A stretch of DNA of 64,000 nucleotides from Mageeibacillus sp. UBA6980 (GCA_002450095.1 DJYK01000026.1:22798-86797), one strand, 5' to 3'; positions 32,943 to 42,217 are shown, counted from the first letter of the stretch. The notes: a model not told the origin generated them from the sequence alone. Made by a program: numbers and translations.

Positions 32943-34037
32943 ATGAAGACATATAAGATAGCTGTAATCGCGGGTGACGGTATAGGCCCCGAAGTAACCG
33001 GTTCCGCCGTCAGCGTACTTAAAAGAGCAGGTGAGGTGGAAGGCTTCGGACTCGAATTTACGGAATGTGATGCCGGAGGATGCGCGATAGACAAATACGG
33101 CATTCCTCTTCCCGAATCGACGCTTCTGACCTGTAAAGCGTCTGATGCTGTCCTGTTAGGCGCTGTAGGCGGCCCGAAATGGGACAGCGTGGAACCTTCA
33201 AAGCGGCCTGAACGCGCATTGCTCGGTCTTCGTTCCGGGCTCGGTCTCTATTCCAATCTGAGACCTGCACTGATGTTTAAGGAACTGTCTTCCGCATCTC
33301 CTCTTAAGAATGTTGATTCGATCGATCTTCTTATCGTCCGTGAGCTTACGGGAGGAATTTATTTTGGCAGACACGGAAGAAGTGATTCATCGGAATTGCT
33401 GTCTGACGGATCGGTTAAAGGACTGACGGCATTCGATACCGAAGAGTATTCCACGGCTGAGATAACAAGGATCCTTAAAGAAGGATTCCGATATGCCATG
33501 GGAAGAAATAAGAAGCTTACCGTAGTCGATAAGGCAAATGTTCTGGAGACCTCGAGACTGTGGCGTGAGATCGCAGAGTCCTTAAAGCCTTCATATCCTG
33601 AGGTTCAAGTGGATTATCTGTATGTCGATAACTGTTCCATGCAGCTTATAAACAGACCTTCAACATTCGATGTTATCGTAACTTCGAATATGTTCGGCGA
33701 TATCTTATCCGATGAAGCGGGTATGATCACGGGCTCTATCGGTATGCTTCCATCCGCTTCGTTAGGCGCTCCCGGGACTCCCGGAATGTACGAGCCCGTA
33801 CACGGTTCCGCGCCTGATATCGCAGGGACGGGCAAGGCCAACCCTCTGGCCGCCATACTGTCTGCCTCCATGCTCTTACGCTGGTCGTTGGGCGAGACAG
33901 AGGCGTCTGATCGTATAGAGAAAGCCGTCCGCGATACACTGGCAGACGGCTTCAGGACTTCTGATATCAAGTCTTCCGATGAAGATAAGATCGTCGATAC
34001 CGACGGTATGACGCAAGAGGTAATAAGAAGACTTTAA
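32943..34037 (+). CDS. leuB: 3-isopropylmalate dehydrogenase
   Basis: A 364-residue enzyme of leucine synthesis that oxidises 3-isopropylmalate with NAD+. Visible are AGDGIGPEV, LGAVGGPKWD, the substrate-binding RSGLGLYSNLRPA, the catalytic region RELTGGIYFG and the NAD-binding GSAPDIAGTGKANP. It is full length with a TAGGAG site. No other leu genes are near, and its upstream region is cut by the IS110 element 50 bp away, so its natural promoter may be lost or replaced by transcription out of the element. Its end overlaps the convergent membrane gene by four bases. Confidence 0.93.
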   Translation: MKTYKIAVIAGDGIGPEVTGSAVSVLKRAGEVEGFGLEFTECDAGGCAIDKYGIPLPESTLLTCKASDAVLLGAVGGPKWDSVEPSKRPERALLGLRSGLGLYSNLRPALMFKELSSASPLKNVDSIDLLIVRELTGGIYFGRHGRSDSSELLSDGSVKGLTAFDTEEYSTAEITRILKEGFRYAMGRNKKLTVVDKANVLETSRLWREIAESLKPSYPEVQVDYLYVDNCSMQLINRPSTFDVIVTSNMFGDILSDEAGMITGSIGMLPSASLGAPGTPGMYEPVHGSAPDIAGTGKANPLAAILSASMLLRWSLGETEASDRIEKAVRDTLADGFRTSDIKSSDEDKIVDTDGMTQEVIRRL

Positions 34038-36064
34038 TGTGCGATCACCCTTGTGGTGTCATAGATGTTCTCTTCCCAGTCCGGATCTCCCGCGGTGAAG
34101 ATGCGTTCGAATGTCTGTGAGATGACTTCTTCGTTGACTTCGTATTCTTGACTGAATCTGGCGGCTCGGTCAACGATGATGTATCTGATGTTGTTTTCAC
34201 GGCAGAGCTCAATCAGCTCTTCGCTGCTTGTGGCTTCAAACATCGCATCTCTTTGTTCGTGCCTGTAATCGGTATCGTAACCTGCGCTCCAGGGAGAATA
34301 AGGCCAGCCGTAGTACAGCATTGCTCCTGCTACTGTCTCTTTGGTGCATGAATACTGATCTGTCAGGAAGATGTCTGACGCTTTCGCATTGTTTAATATC
34401 CACTGATACACGGGATCTGTCGTATCAAATACGGCGTAGAAGTCGTTCTCGGGCTTATTCTTGTTGTAGAAGATAAGAAGTTCGTAGACTCCGGTGATCG
34501 TCATCAAGACCGCCAGTGTCACCGCTGTGATCTTCACGATAATATCTTTGTTCTTCAACAGTCCGGCTACTGCAAATCCTGCGAATATATCGCATAACAT
34601 GCATCCGATGATGATGTATTTATGGTTAACGGCCACATCTTTTGTGAGATTGATTATAAGTGCCATTACTATCGGTGATATGAAGGCGAGAAGCAGCCAT
34701 CTGTACGGTCCTTTTGTCATTATGGCCGCGAGTATCATAGTGATCCAGAATGCACCGAGAAGGCTTGTTATGAACAGGAGGACGCCGGGGAACGTCTTGA
34801 CCTCGGCAAGGTATCCCGGTTCGAAACTCGAAGAGAATGTCGAGCCGTTGATAAAGAATTTGGTCTGTGCGGTAACAAGTATAAGCGAGATCAGCGCGGT
34901 AATGGCAAATTCGAGCTTTCGATCTGACATTATCGCGATAATGAATAATACGAGCAGACATGCGATGACACATGCCCCGTTAAAGAAACCGGTAAGTCCT
35001 ATTATCAGACCGAGAGCTACCGGAGTGGCATACTCTTTGGGAAGCCATGCTTCCTTGCTTAAGAATATCCTCTTAAGTGAATCGACGAATTTCCTGTTCT
35101 GAATACTGTGGAACATTGAGAACAGATGAGGCGTAAAAAGCATGACGGCAATCAGGATCATGCAGATCCCCATCGCCAGATGTCTCTGGTTGGGATAGAC
35201 ATTGAGGTTGTAAAGTCCCCAGTTTTCTTTGGGAGTATATCCCAGGTAATCCGTGTTGTTGATAAAGGTGGTCCAGCGTTCGGAGACGGTTCCGGTAAGG
35301 CTTCCTATGTATTTGAAAAAAGATGTACTGCTCCTGAATAGGAAGAAGACTATGGTAAGAGCACCGACGATCCTTTTCCGGAACAGCTTTAATGCAAACA
35401 GATAAAGGAGCATGCACACTGAAGTGAAGAAGAGCATGCCGGGAATCGTGAAAGCAAGATCGATTCTCAGACCGAGGTGTTCGAGGTTTCCGGTAAAGAA
35501 CTGATACATAAAGTGATACTTGATGTCGAGCCCGGCAAAGTGCGAGTATGAAGTCGGGAAATTATTGCCGTGGGAGAACGATCTGATCATATCAAGATGC
35601 GTCGCGAAATCTCCGGTTACGATCCTGCTGATGTAGAGCGATCCGTCGCTGTAATAGAAGACTCGGAACATCATAAATCCCGACAGTATCATAGCGAATA
35701 CCATTATGACTATCTCGCACGGCTGTATGTTTACGATAAGCTGCTTAAGGTTTTTAACGGTATCCTTACGCTTAAGTCCTATGGCAGCCGCATTAATAAG
35801 AACAGCCAGTATTATTATGATGACATCGGCGGTGCTGAGAGGATTCTTTGTGTTTCTTAACCAGTAGGCAAGGATATAAGTAGGCCAGCTCAGGAATAAC
35901 ACACCGATAAGAAGTGAGGCAGGGAATATGAGAAGCAGCGAAGGTGCATCCAGAGTGTGCCTCGTATATGTCTTCTTGGTGAAGTCAAAAAGGTTTGGCA
36001 GAAAATACAGGATAAAGTTATATCCGGTACATATAGTCAGAAGTATATAGAGTATTCCCAGCAT
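34034..36064 (-). CDS. Large polytopic membrane protein, GT-C glycosyltransferase-like
   Basis: A 676-residue protein with about 12 membrane helices and a final soluble domain of about 130 residues (from YDTTDPVYQWILNNAK-like text to the end). After the fourth helix comes SRIVTGDFATHLDMIRSFSHGNNFPTS, where an acidic residue in the first outer loop next to a His is the layout of GT-C enzymes that use lipid-linked sugars. The family is not certain. It starts one base after the stop of the aminotransferase gene, so the two are co-translated, but I see no shared pathway. Confidence 0.6.
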   Translation of the reverse strand: MLGILYILLTICTGYNFILYFLPNLFDFTKKTYTRHTLDAPSLLLIFPASLLIGVLFLSWPTYILAYWLRNTKNPLSTADVIIIILAVLINAAAIGLKRKDTVKNLKQLIVNIQPCEIVIMVFAMILSGFMMFRVFYYSDGSLYISRIVTGDFATHLDMIRSFSHGNNFPTSYSHFAGLDIKYHFMYQFFTGNLEHLGLRIDLAFTIPGMLFFTSVCMLLYLFALKLFRKRIVGALTIVFFLFRSSTSFFKYIGSLTGTVSERWTTFINNTDYLGYTPKENWGLYNLNVYPNQRHLAMGICMILIAVMLFTPHLFSMFHSIQNRKFVDSLKRIFLSKEAWLPKEYATPVALGLIIGLTGFFNGACVIACLLVLFIIAIMSDRKLEFAITALISLILVTAQTKFFINGSTFSSSFEPGYLAEVKTFPGVLLFITSLLGAFWITMILAAIMTKGPYRWLLLAFISPIVMALIINLTKDVAVNHKYIIIGCMLCDIFAGFAVAGLLKNKDIIVKITAVTLAVLMTITGVYELLIFYNKNKPENDFYAVFDTTDPVYQWILNNAKASDIFLTDQYSCTKETVAGAMLYYGWPYSPWSAGYDTDYRHEQRDAMFEATSSEELIELCRENNIRYIIVDRAARFSQEYEVNEEVISQTFERIFTAGDPDWEENIYDTTRVIAH

Positions 36065-36065
36065 A

Positions 36066-37241
36066 TTATCTAATCTTTAATTCTTCGGCTATCTTGAAGA
36101 ATGCCTCTCTTGAGTTTCTGATCGTTGACTCGGATACGCAGAACGCGAGCCTCATGTAGCCGGATCGTTTAAACGAAGCGCCCGGTACGAGAAGAAGATT
36201 ATACTTAGCGCAAATATCCTGGAATTCGGTGTCGGTGAGACCTTCCGGTGTCTTCATGAAGATGTAGAGCGCACCGTTAGGCTTAACCGCCTCGAATCCT
36301 GCGTCAACTATGTTGCTGTAAAGAAGGTTTCTTCTGTGCTCATAGTTAGCGACATCGACCTTCGCATTAAGCGCCTTCTCGACGACCCTTTGCCAGATGG
36401 CAGGAGCATTAACGCTTCCGAGTACTCTGTTCGAGAGGACGATGGCACCTGTAAGGTCTGCGTAGTCCTCGTTCTTGGGTGATACGAGTGTGTATCCGAT
36501 TCTCTCGCCCGGAAGAGAGAGGGACTTACTCCAAGAGAAGCAGATAACGACATTATCGATGTACTTAAGAACTGAAGGAACAGTGAGTCCGTCGTAAACG
36601 AGGTCGATATAAGGCTCGTCGGAGATGACCTGAATGACATGATCCTGAGATTTAAGAAGAGCATTAAGTTTTGTAAGCTGGTCTTCGCCATAGACAACGC
36701 CTGAAGGATTGTTGGGGGAGTTGATGATGATAGCTTTCGTCTTAGGTGTGATGGCTTTCTCTATCGCATCGAAGTCGGGCATGAACTTATCGTCGGTCTG
36801 GACGATAACGACCTTGCCGTTATGATTCTCAATATAGTTTACATACTCCATGAAGAAGGGGGCGAGTACGATGACCTCATCGTCCGAATCAAGTATGGAG
36901 TGAAGCACGTCGTTCATCGCGGAAGCCGCGCCTACAGTCATGCAGACTGCGCCTGCGTCGATCGTAAGACCGGACTGCTCTGATCTTTGCTTGGCGATCG
37001 CCGCTCGTGTAGATTCATAACCCGAATTACTCATATACCCGTGCATTCCGGGGGTGGGGTTATTGGCAAGATTCTTTAAAGCGTCCGAGACTTCCTTCGG
37101 AGGCTCCAGGTCCGGGTTACCGATAGAGAAGTCAAATACCTTGTCCTCTCCGTATATCTTCTTGAGTCTGTTTCCTTCCTCGAACATCTTCCTGATGGCT
37201 GAGCCCGAAGCGAGTTTCTCTTTGATCTTTGCAGAAATCAT
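36066..37241 (-). CDS. PLP-dependent aminotransferase, class I
   Basis: A 391-residue fold-type I aminotransferase. Motifs: DFSIGNPDLEPP near the N-terminus, NSPNNPSGVVY with the substrate-ring Asn, SDEPYIDLVY with the Asp that binds the PLP nitrogen, SWSKSLSLPGERIGY with the PLP Lys, and YMRLAFCVS with the carboxylate-binding Arg. It is probably an aspartate- or aromatic-type aminotransferase; the exact substrate cannot be read. Start chosen at 37241 (AAGG seven bases before) rather than 37247. Confidence 0.85.
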   Translation of the reverse strand: MISAKIKEKLASGSAIRKMFEEGNRLKKIYGEDKVFDFSIGNPDLEPPKEVSDALKNLANNPTPGMHGYMSNSGYESTRAAIAKQRSEQSGLTIDAGAVCMTVGAASAMNDVLHSILDSDDEVIVLAPFFMEYVNYIENHNGKVVIVQTDDKFMPDFDAIEKAITPKTKAIIINSPNNPSGVVYGEDQLTKLNALLKSQDHVIQVISDEPYIDLVYDGLTVPSVLKYIDNVVICFSWSKSLSLPGERIGYTLVSPKNEDYADLTGAIVLSNRVLGSVNAPAIWQRVVEKALNAKVDVANYEHRRNLLYSNIVDAGFEAVKPNGALYIFMKTPEGLTDTEFQDICAKYNLLLVPGASFKRSGYMRLAFCVSESTIRNSREAFFKIAEELKIR

Positions 37242-37425
37242 AATCATACCTTCTTATTAATTATTACTTACTGATTATATTTCAACTTTGGGTTTATGTG
37301 AACTGTGACCTGACCGGTTCCGAATTCGTATATATGGGTCGTGTGCTGGTATACTATTGATACACGGCCTAAGAAGGTCTGAGTCGAGAAAATAGACAGC
37401 ATAATGTTCGATGGAGGGATAGAAA

Positions 37426-37971
37426 ATGAAGGCACTTATCATGAATTGCAGTCCTGTCAGGACAGGAGCAACAGCTGAGATAGTAAAGATAGTGGAAGGT
37501 GAGCTTAAGTCCCGCTATGATACCAGGTGCATTTGTATAGATGATTATTCCTATGCATTCTGCAGAGGCTGCCGTTCATGCCATAATACTGCGAAGTGTG
37601 TTATGCGTGATGCTGCGGTCATTGAGAGTATAATGAGAGAATTCGACGAGGCGGATATTATTGTATCTGTTTCTCCCTCCTACTGGGCTGATATCCCCGG
37701 ACAATTTAAGGCATTTATTGACAGATGTACTCCATGGTGCAATACACATGAGCCACATGCATCAATTAAACCCGGAAAGAAAGGATATGCCATTGCTTTG
37801 AGAACCGGTCCTAATATGCCTGAATGTGAGAGACTAATCGGCAGCATAGAACATTTCTACGGACATCTCGAGATTCAGTGCGAAGGACATCTGGGTCTGA
37901 CATCGCTCGAATACAGGGAACAAGTCGAATCCAGGAAACAGGAGATTCTGGACTTTTGTAAGAGCATTTGA
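37426..37971 (+). CDS. Flavodoxin-like NAD(P)H-dependent oxidoreductase
   Basis: A 181-residue protein of the NADPH-dependent FMN reductase group. It opens with MNCSPVRTGATAEIV, the phosphate loop for FMN. Then CRGCRSCHNTAKC gives the Cys pairs common in clostridial iron-sulfur-flavoprotein relatives, and SPSYWADIPGQFKAFIDR is the second flavin loop. Soluble. Good GGAGGG site. Electron-transfer partner unknown. Confidence 0.8.
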   Translation: MKALIMNCSPVRTGATAEIVKIVEGELKSRYDTRCICIDDYSYAFCRGCRSCHNTAKCVMRDAAVIESIMREFDEADIIVSVSPSYWADIPGQFKAFIDRCTPWCNTHEPHASIKPGKKGYAIALRTGPNMPECERLIGSIEHFYGHLEIQCEGHLGLTSLEYREQVESRKQEILDFCKSI

Positions 37972-38039
37972 CACTTAAGGTATTAGTAAGAATAATCAAC
38001 AGGATAATACACAGAATAAACGGCAAAGTAAGATTGAAT

Positions 38040-38348
38040 ATGAACAATACCAAATGGAATGAGATATTTCATGCTTTTTATGATAACGAGTGCTCTCCTG
38101 AACACCAGATTATCAGTTGGAGAACAAAGGACATAGAAAACGGCTATTTAAGTAATTGGGACGGTACATGGACTCATTTCGGCTGCGAGCCCCGCGAATG
38201 GGACAAGATCGAATATCTGCAGATCAAGCTCACGGAAGAAAATTCCGATCTTGTACTTTCTGAACTGAGAAGGATCCATGTTCCCGGAGAAATTGAAGAT
38301 GGTATCGTGACCGTCTACGGGTACAGAACAGATGTTGATTATCTGTGA
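38040..38348 (+). CDS. Small protein, possible DUF6678 relative
   Basis: A 102-residue soluble protein beginning MNNTKWNEIFHAFYDN and containing RTKDIENGYLSNWDG and RRIHVPGEIEDGIVTVYGY. This recalls a small family annotated as DUF6678, but I am not sure. A TTG start at 37968 would overlap the previous gene and add a basic stretch that does not look native; the ATG at 38040 has only a weak site. Confidence 0.5.
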   Translation: MNNTKWNEIFHAFYDNECSPEHQIISWRTKDIENGYLSNWDGTWTHFGCEPREWDKIEYLQIKLTEENSDLVLSELRRIHVPGEIEDGIVTVYGYRTDVDYL

Positions 38349-38395
38349 TTTTGAATGGATAATCATCAGAAAAGCTGATCGTGAAGGAGCTACCT

Positions 38396-38692
38396 ATGCG
38401 GAAAAGAAACATAATCGGATTGTTAGCTTCTGTTGTTCTGGCAATCCTTTGCCTTATTCCGAGTCCGTTAAATGCTGCAAAAGCTGCTGATGGAGGAACA
38501 AGGATGTATTCTCCGATTCTTCCAGTATACAAGGTCATAGATTGGAACAAAATTGAGATTACTCCACATAATACAGACGTGCCTGAAGCTAATGTTTCCA
38601 ATGGAATAACAACAAAGGGAATCCAGATATTTCTGTTCGGGATAAGCGTATACGATGGCCGCTATACCGTTGAAGGAATACATACCAGATGA
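38396..38692 (+). CDS. Small secreted protein
   Basis: A 98-residue product with a signal peptide (RKRNIIGLLASVVLAILCLIPSPLNAAKA, cleavage likely after one of the Ala). The mature part is about 68 residues with no Cys, ending in a beta-rich stretch (IQIFLFGISVYDGRYTVEG). The start follows GAAGGAG. No family recognised. A terminator follows. Confidence 0.55.
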   Translation: MRKRNIIGLLASVVLAILCLIPSPLNAAKAADGGTRMYSPILPVYKVIDWNKIEITPHNTDVPEANVSNGITTKGIQIFLFGISVYDGRYTVEGIHTR

Positions 38693-38727
38693 TCATATTA
38701 GATCACTAAATCAGGAATATAGTCGAC

Positions 38728-38760
38728 AAAGACCTCGGATCAATCTGAGGTCTTTTTATT
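38728..38760 (+). terminator. Rho-independent terminator
   Basis: AAAGACCTC (38728-38736) pairs with GAGGTCTTT (38747-38755), extended by inner pairs, then TTATT. Confidence 0.85.
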
Positions 38761-38829
38761 AGGGTTATCTATGACTAACTGATTGTGCTATACTTCACCT
38801 TGAACACAGATTAGATAATAGGAATGCAT

Positions 38830-39237
38830 ATGGAACATAACTATATATTTTGGGGAGTAGTAGGAATAATCAGCGGTCTGGTAGCTGCCTTGGCTGATGT
38901 GCCTCTGGTGAAGCCCGGAAGACCGGATTCCGACACGGCTGTGCTTAAAGGTAAGATTCAAACTTGGTGGGCAGATGTGCCATCAAAACGGTTTGTAATA
39001 TCATTTTGGCTATCATTTTTAGGTCAGCCCGGAACATACATTGTAATGTGGCTTCTTGCCGGATTGATAAGCAATAATAATGAACCCCTTGGAATAGCAT
39101 TGAAGATAAACACATTCATAGGATGCTTTACAGGCCTGCTTTGTCATGTCGCATTTTGTATCAAGCCGCCCTCTTGGAGTGGGATATATGCTTTTTGCAA
39201 TACTACTCATCATTGCCGGAGCTGGTTAAACATATGA
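38830..39237 (+). CDS. Membrane protein, DUF6796-like, probably shortened
   Basis: About 135 residues with three membrane helices. It contains ALADVPLVKPG near residue 20, which I associate with a membrane family called DUF6796 whose members are longer, near 230 residues. The last 23 residues are rich in His, Cys and Arg and look out of frame. One frame over, the same DNA reads GYMLFAILLIIAGAG and stops, a good membrane end. A frameshift near 39,180, perhaps with a deletion, is likely. Start at 38830 (GGA six bases before). Confidence 0.45.
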   Translation: MEHNYIFWGVVGIISGLVAALADVPLVKPGRPDSDTAVLKGKIQTWWADVPSKRFVISFWLSFLGQPGTYIVMWLLAGLISNNNEPLGIALKINTFIGCFTGLLCHVAFCIKPPSWSGIYAFCNTTHHCRSWLNI

Positions 39238-40148
39238 GACGCAAAGACTTTAACATGAAAGAACACGGCTTTGTCGGGCATTTGGCTGAACCTGATGTTG
39301 GTAGCGATAGAGCTGTTATTGTAATTATGGGAGGAGAACAGAGCCTTCTCCCGGGGATTAAATTCGCAGAGCGGTTTGCGGATTATGGCATTACAGGGCT
39401 TTCTGTTTCACTATTCGGCGCAGAGGGGCTTCCGGATGCTCCGAATCAGGTTCCGCTTGATATGTTTATACCGGCAGTGGAATATCTGCGGGAGAAGAAA
39501 GGCATAGAGCATATTAGTGTATACGGACAGTCTATGGGTTCTATTTTTGCCGTACTTGTTGCGCAGTATATCGGAGGTATGGAAAACCTTATAATGGTCT
39601 CACCCACACATGTTCCGTTTGAAGGGACAGAGAAAGATAAAAAGACCATGACGGGGAGAAGTGTCGCCACCTATAAAGGTGAGGATATTCCTTTTATAAG
39701 TGCGGATTTCAGTAAAATCAAGGCAGCGAAGTATTATAAGCATCCGGATGCAGAATATAAGGTTACGGGAATGTGGATAGCCTACCATGATGCATATGCG
39801 GATGTGGCGGGAACAGAAAAAGCGATGCTTCATGTTGAAAAAACAGGTTCAAGAGTTTTACTCATTGCAGGGCATGAAGATGAAGCGTGGCCTGCCGAAT
39901 ATTCTGTTCGTGAGATAGAAAAAAATCTTAAAGACGCCGGATACGATAAAGATGTTAAGGTTATAGTATATCCTCATGGAAGTCACCTGAATGGACTTAT
40001 GCCAAACAAGAATCGAGAGAAAAGACTTTATCGGATGATTCCCCTTATAGGATTGATGTACAAGACTTTTGGGAAATATCGAAAGGAAAACCTAAGATAT
40101 TTTGAAGAGTCGGAAAAAGAAATCTGTGCATGGCTCGTTAGTGAGTAA
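39234..40148 (+). CDS. Alpha/beta hydrolase of the BAAT acyl-CoA thioesterase type
   Basis: A 304-residue alpha/beta hydrolase. The nucleophile elbow is GQSMGS, the acid lies in LLIAGHEDEAWPAE and the His in YPHGSHLNG, an arrangement found in the C-terminal domain of BAAT and acyl-CoA thioesterases. The N-terminal thioester-binding domain of those enzymes is absent. The start is uncertain: the ATG at 39234 has GGAG twelve bases before it. It may have lost its own leader when the upstream membrane gene was altered. Confidence 0.7.
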   Translation: MRRKDFNMKEHGFVGHLAEPDVGSDRAVIVIMGGEQSLLPGIKFAERFADYGITGLSVSLFGAEGLPDAPNQVPLDMFIPAVEYLREKKGIEHISVYGQSMGSIFAVLVAQYIGGMENLIMVSPTHVPFEGTEKDKKTMTGRSVATYKGEDIPFISADFSKIKAAKYYKHPDAEYKVTGMWIAYHDAYADVAGTEKAMLHVEKTGSRVLLIAGHEDEAWPAEYSVREIEKNLKDAGYDKDVKVIVYPHGSHLNGLMPNKNREKRLYRMIPLIGLMYKTFGKYRKENLRYFEESEKEICAWLVSE

Positions 40149-40176
40149 AATCATAGTATAAGCGGATGGAGCAATT

Positions 40177-40731
40177 ATGGAATGGATGAACGGTGAAGAT
40201 TTTTTGCTCGGTATGATGAATATTCATAAAAAGGCTGAGGATGCGCCGGGGGCGATAAAAGAACATGATCTTCCCAAAGGACACTGGAGAAGAGTGATAG
40301 ATCCTGACGGAGAGGCTTTCTGCGTAATAATCACAGAGAATTTTGTAATCGGAGTTAAGACCGGGCGAGTTATCTTCCTGGATAAGAAAACTAAGAAGCG
40401 GCTTGATCCCATCATGGGTTTTCATCATCTGGTTACGGGAGATGTTAAACCTGATGAATCTGAACTGGCAGTTCTTGAGAACGGAAAATGTTTCCATGTA
40501 ATATCTCTTAAAACATTTGAAGTGATCAAGAAAGTCAGTGTTCCGAGGTCTTTCTATTCAAGTGATTCGTATTGCACATATTCTGAGGATGGTAAAACGT
40601 TAACGGTTCCGGTTACCAGATATGATTATGATAAGCGCAATTATGTTTTTATGCATTGTGAATATGAGACAGAGAATTACACACTGATCAGCAAGACAGA
40701 GGTTTCACTTAAGGAAATGGACCGGTGGTGA
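40177..40731 (+). CDS. Hypothetical protein with beta-propeller-like strands
   Basis: A 184-residue soluble protein with repeated strands of the kind FCVIITENFVIGVKTGRVIFLD and DESELAVLENGKCFHVISLKTFEVIKKV, which read like two or three WD40-type blades. It is too short for a whole propeller, so it may be a fragment or pair with another protein. The start has GGAG six bases before. It lies 28 bases after the hydrolase gene and is probably co-transcribed with it. Confidence 0.5.
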   Translation: MEWMNGEDFLLGMMNIHKKAEDAPGAIKEHDLPKGHWRRVIDPDGEAFCVIITENFVIGVKTGRVIFLDKKTKKRLDPIMGFHHLVTGDVKPDESELAVLENGKCFHVISLKTFEVIKKVSVPRSFYSSDSYCTYSEDGKTLTVPVTRYDYDKRNYVFMHCEYETENYTLISKTEVSLKEMDRW

Positions 40732-40769
40732 AACATCACGTGTATAAAATCTGTAAAGAGGCACCTGCT

Positions 40770-40876
40770 AATCCCCACTTAGTGCCGATAAATCGGGGAA
40801 AACAGGGGACAATACAGGGGATATCGGCTGAAATCCCCACTTAGTGCCGATAAATCGGGGACAATACAGGGGATAG
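40770..40876. repeat. Two copies of a 62-bp-period non-coding repeat
   Basis: AATCCCCACTTAGTGCCGATA begins copy 1 at 40770 and copy 2 at 40832, and both go on through AATCGGGGA and ACAATACAGGGGATA. Copy 1 has an extra AAACAGGGG. CCCC and GGGG arms could form a stem. The pair sits directly before the infC promoter. Confidence 0.75.
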
Positions 40877-40886
40877 CAGATATCGC

Positions 40887-40915
40887 TTGACATTACGGGA
40901 AAGAATCAGTATTAT
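40887..40915 (+). promoter_or_regulatory. Promoter of infC-rpmI-rplT
   Basis: TTGACA (40887-40892), 17 nt, TATTAT (40910-40915). Confidence 0.85.
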
Positions 40916-40921
40916 ACGTAA

Positions 40922-41056
40922 GTCAATTAGGAAGCAGAACTCATCGGTTCTCACCTCAAGCATATGCGAAGAGGTCCATATTATTAGCTTTTTAGCGAAT
41001 GTGTGGAACGGTGATTTTGCTTGACCGTTCTTTTTTTATGATTGGAGGTGTTACAC
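40922..41056 (+). promoter_or_regulatory. infC leader with terminator hairpin (autoregulatory)
   Basis: A leader of about 135 nt with GGTTCTCACCTC near 40,950 and the terminator GAACGGT (41006-41012) / ACCGTTC (41024-41030) with seven T, only 20 bases before the IF3 start. In Bacillota this operon is controlled by L20 binding to the leader. Whether this leader has the L20 fold I cannot show. Confidence 0.7.
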
Positions 41057-41581
41057 ATCGCTAAAGCAACCGGAAACCAGATGGTGAATGACAACATCAA
41101 GTTCAGCAAGGTAAGACTTATTGATGCTGAAGGAAATATGGTCGGTGTCGTTGATACGAACGAAGCCATGAAGAAGGCAGAAGAAGCCGGGCTGGATCTT
41201 GTATGTATCTCGGCAAATCCCGATAACCCCGTCTGCAGGATAATGGACTACGGTAAGTTCCTTTTCGAGCAGAGCAAGAGGGAGAAGGAAGCCAAGAAGA
41301 AGCAGAAGGAAACCGAGCTTAAGGAAGTCGGCATGAAGCTTACAACCGATTCGCACGATATCGAAGTAAAGCAGAAGATGGTCATTAAGTTCCTTAATAA
41401 CGGAGACAGAGTCAAGATCAACATCAGATTCCGCGGACGCGAGATGGCATACCAGCAGCAGGGATACGCGGTAATGGAGAAATTTGCCGAAGGTATCTCA
41501 GAGTATGGTCAGATTGACAAACAGCCGAAGATCGAAGGTCGTAACATGGTTATGTACCTCGTTCCGAAGAAGAACAAGTAA
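41057..41581 (+). CDS. infC: Translation initiation factor IF-3, ATC start
   Basis: A 174-residue IF3 with the N-domain (VNDNIKFSKVRLIDAEG), the linker (KREKEAKKKQKET) and the C-domain ending in MVMYLVPKK. I place the start at ATC (41057), six bases after GGAGGTG; the TTG at 41042 overlaps that site. Non-AUG starts are usual for infC, since IF3 itself rejects them and so limits its own synthesis. Confidence 0.9.
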   Translation: MAKATGNQMVNDNIKFSKVRLIDAEGNMVGVVDTNEAMKKAEEAGLDLVCISANPDNPVCRIMDYGKFLFEQSKREKEAKKKQKETELKEVGMKLTTDSHDIEVKQKMVIKFLNNGDRVKINIRFRGREMAYQQQGYAVMEKFAEGISEYGQIDKQPKIEGRNMVMYLVPKKNK

Positions 41582-41603
41582 TAGTAAGGAGGACATATAA
41601 AAA

Positions 41604-41801
41604 ATGCCTAAGCAGAAGACACACAGTTCATCTAAGAAGAGATTCAAGGTAACGGGTACCGGTAAGGTATTAAGAGCACAGGCTTTCCGCCGTCATATCC
41701 TGAGTAAGAGACCCACTAAGAGGATGCGCCACCTGCGCCACAACATTCTTGCATCTGAACAGAACAGAAAAGTCATTCGCAAGATGATCCCTTATATGTG
41801 A
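41604..41801 (+). CDS. rpmI: Ribosomal protein bL35
   Basis: A 65-residue basic protein ([31 protein letters not shown]) matching bL35 of the large subunit in length and sequence. AAGGAGG site. It lies between infC and rplT as usual. Confidence 0.95.
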   Translation: MPKQKTHSSSKKRFKVTGTGKVLRAQAFRRHILSKRPTKRMRHLRHNILASEQNRKVIRKMIPYM

Positions 41802-41826
41802 TAGGAAATGAATGGAGGATTAACAT

Positions 41827-42180
41827 ATGTCTAGAGTTAAAAGAGGAATTCGTACAAGAGCTCGTCATAAGAAGATTTTAAAGCAGGCTAAGGGTTACTT
41901 TGGTAAGAAGAGCAAGCTGTTCAAGGTTGCTAACCAGCAGGTTCTCAAGTCCGGTAACTACGCTTACAGAGACAGAAGAAATAAGAAGAGAGATTTCAGA
42001 AAGCTCTGGATCACAAGGATCAACGCTGCAGCACGTCTCAACGGTATGTCCTACTCAAGATTCATGGATGGTCTTAAGAAGGCCGGTGTTGAACTCGACA
42101 GAAAGGTTCTTTCCGATATCGCTATCACAGATCCTAAGGGCTTTACGGCTCTCGTTGAGAAGGCTAAGGCTGCTCTGTAA
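41827..42180 (+). CDS. rplT: Ribosomal protein bL20
   Basis: A 117-residue basic protein ([38 protein letters not shown]) of the usual bL20 length. It binds 23S rRNA early in assembly and in Bacillota represses its own operon through the leader. TGGAGG site. Confidence 0.96.
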   Translation: MSRVKRGIRTRARHKKILKQAKGYFGKKSKLFKVANQQVLKSGNYAYRDRRNKKRDFRKLWITRINAAARLNGMSYSRFMDGLKKAGVELDRKVLSDIAITDPKGFTALVEKAKAAL

Positions 42181-42217
42181 TCTGTAATATAAATCAGTTA
42201 AATAGATTTTGGCAGAT

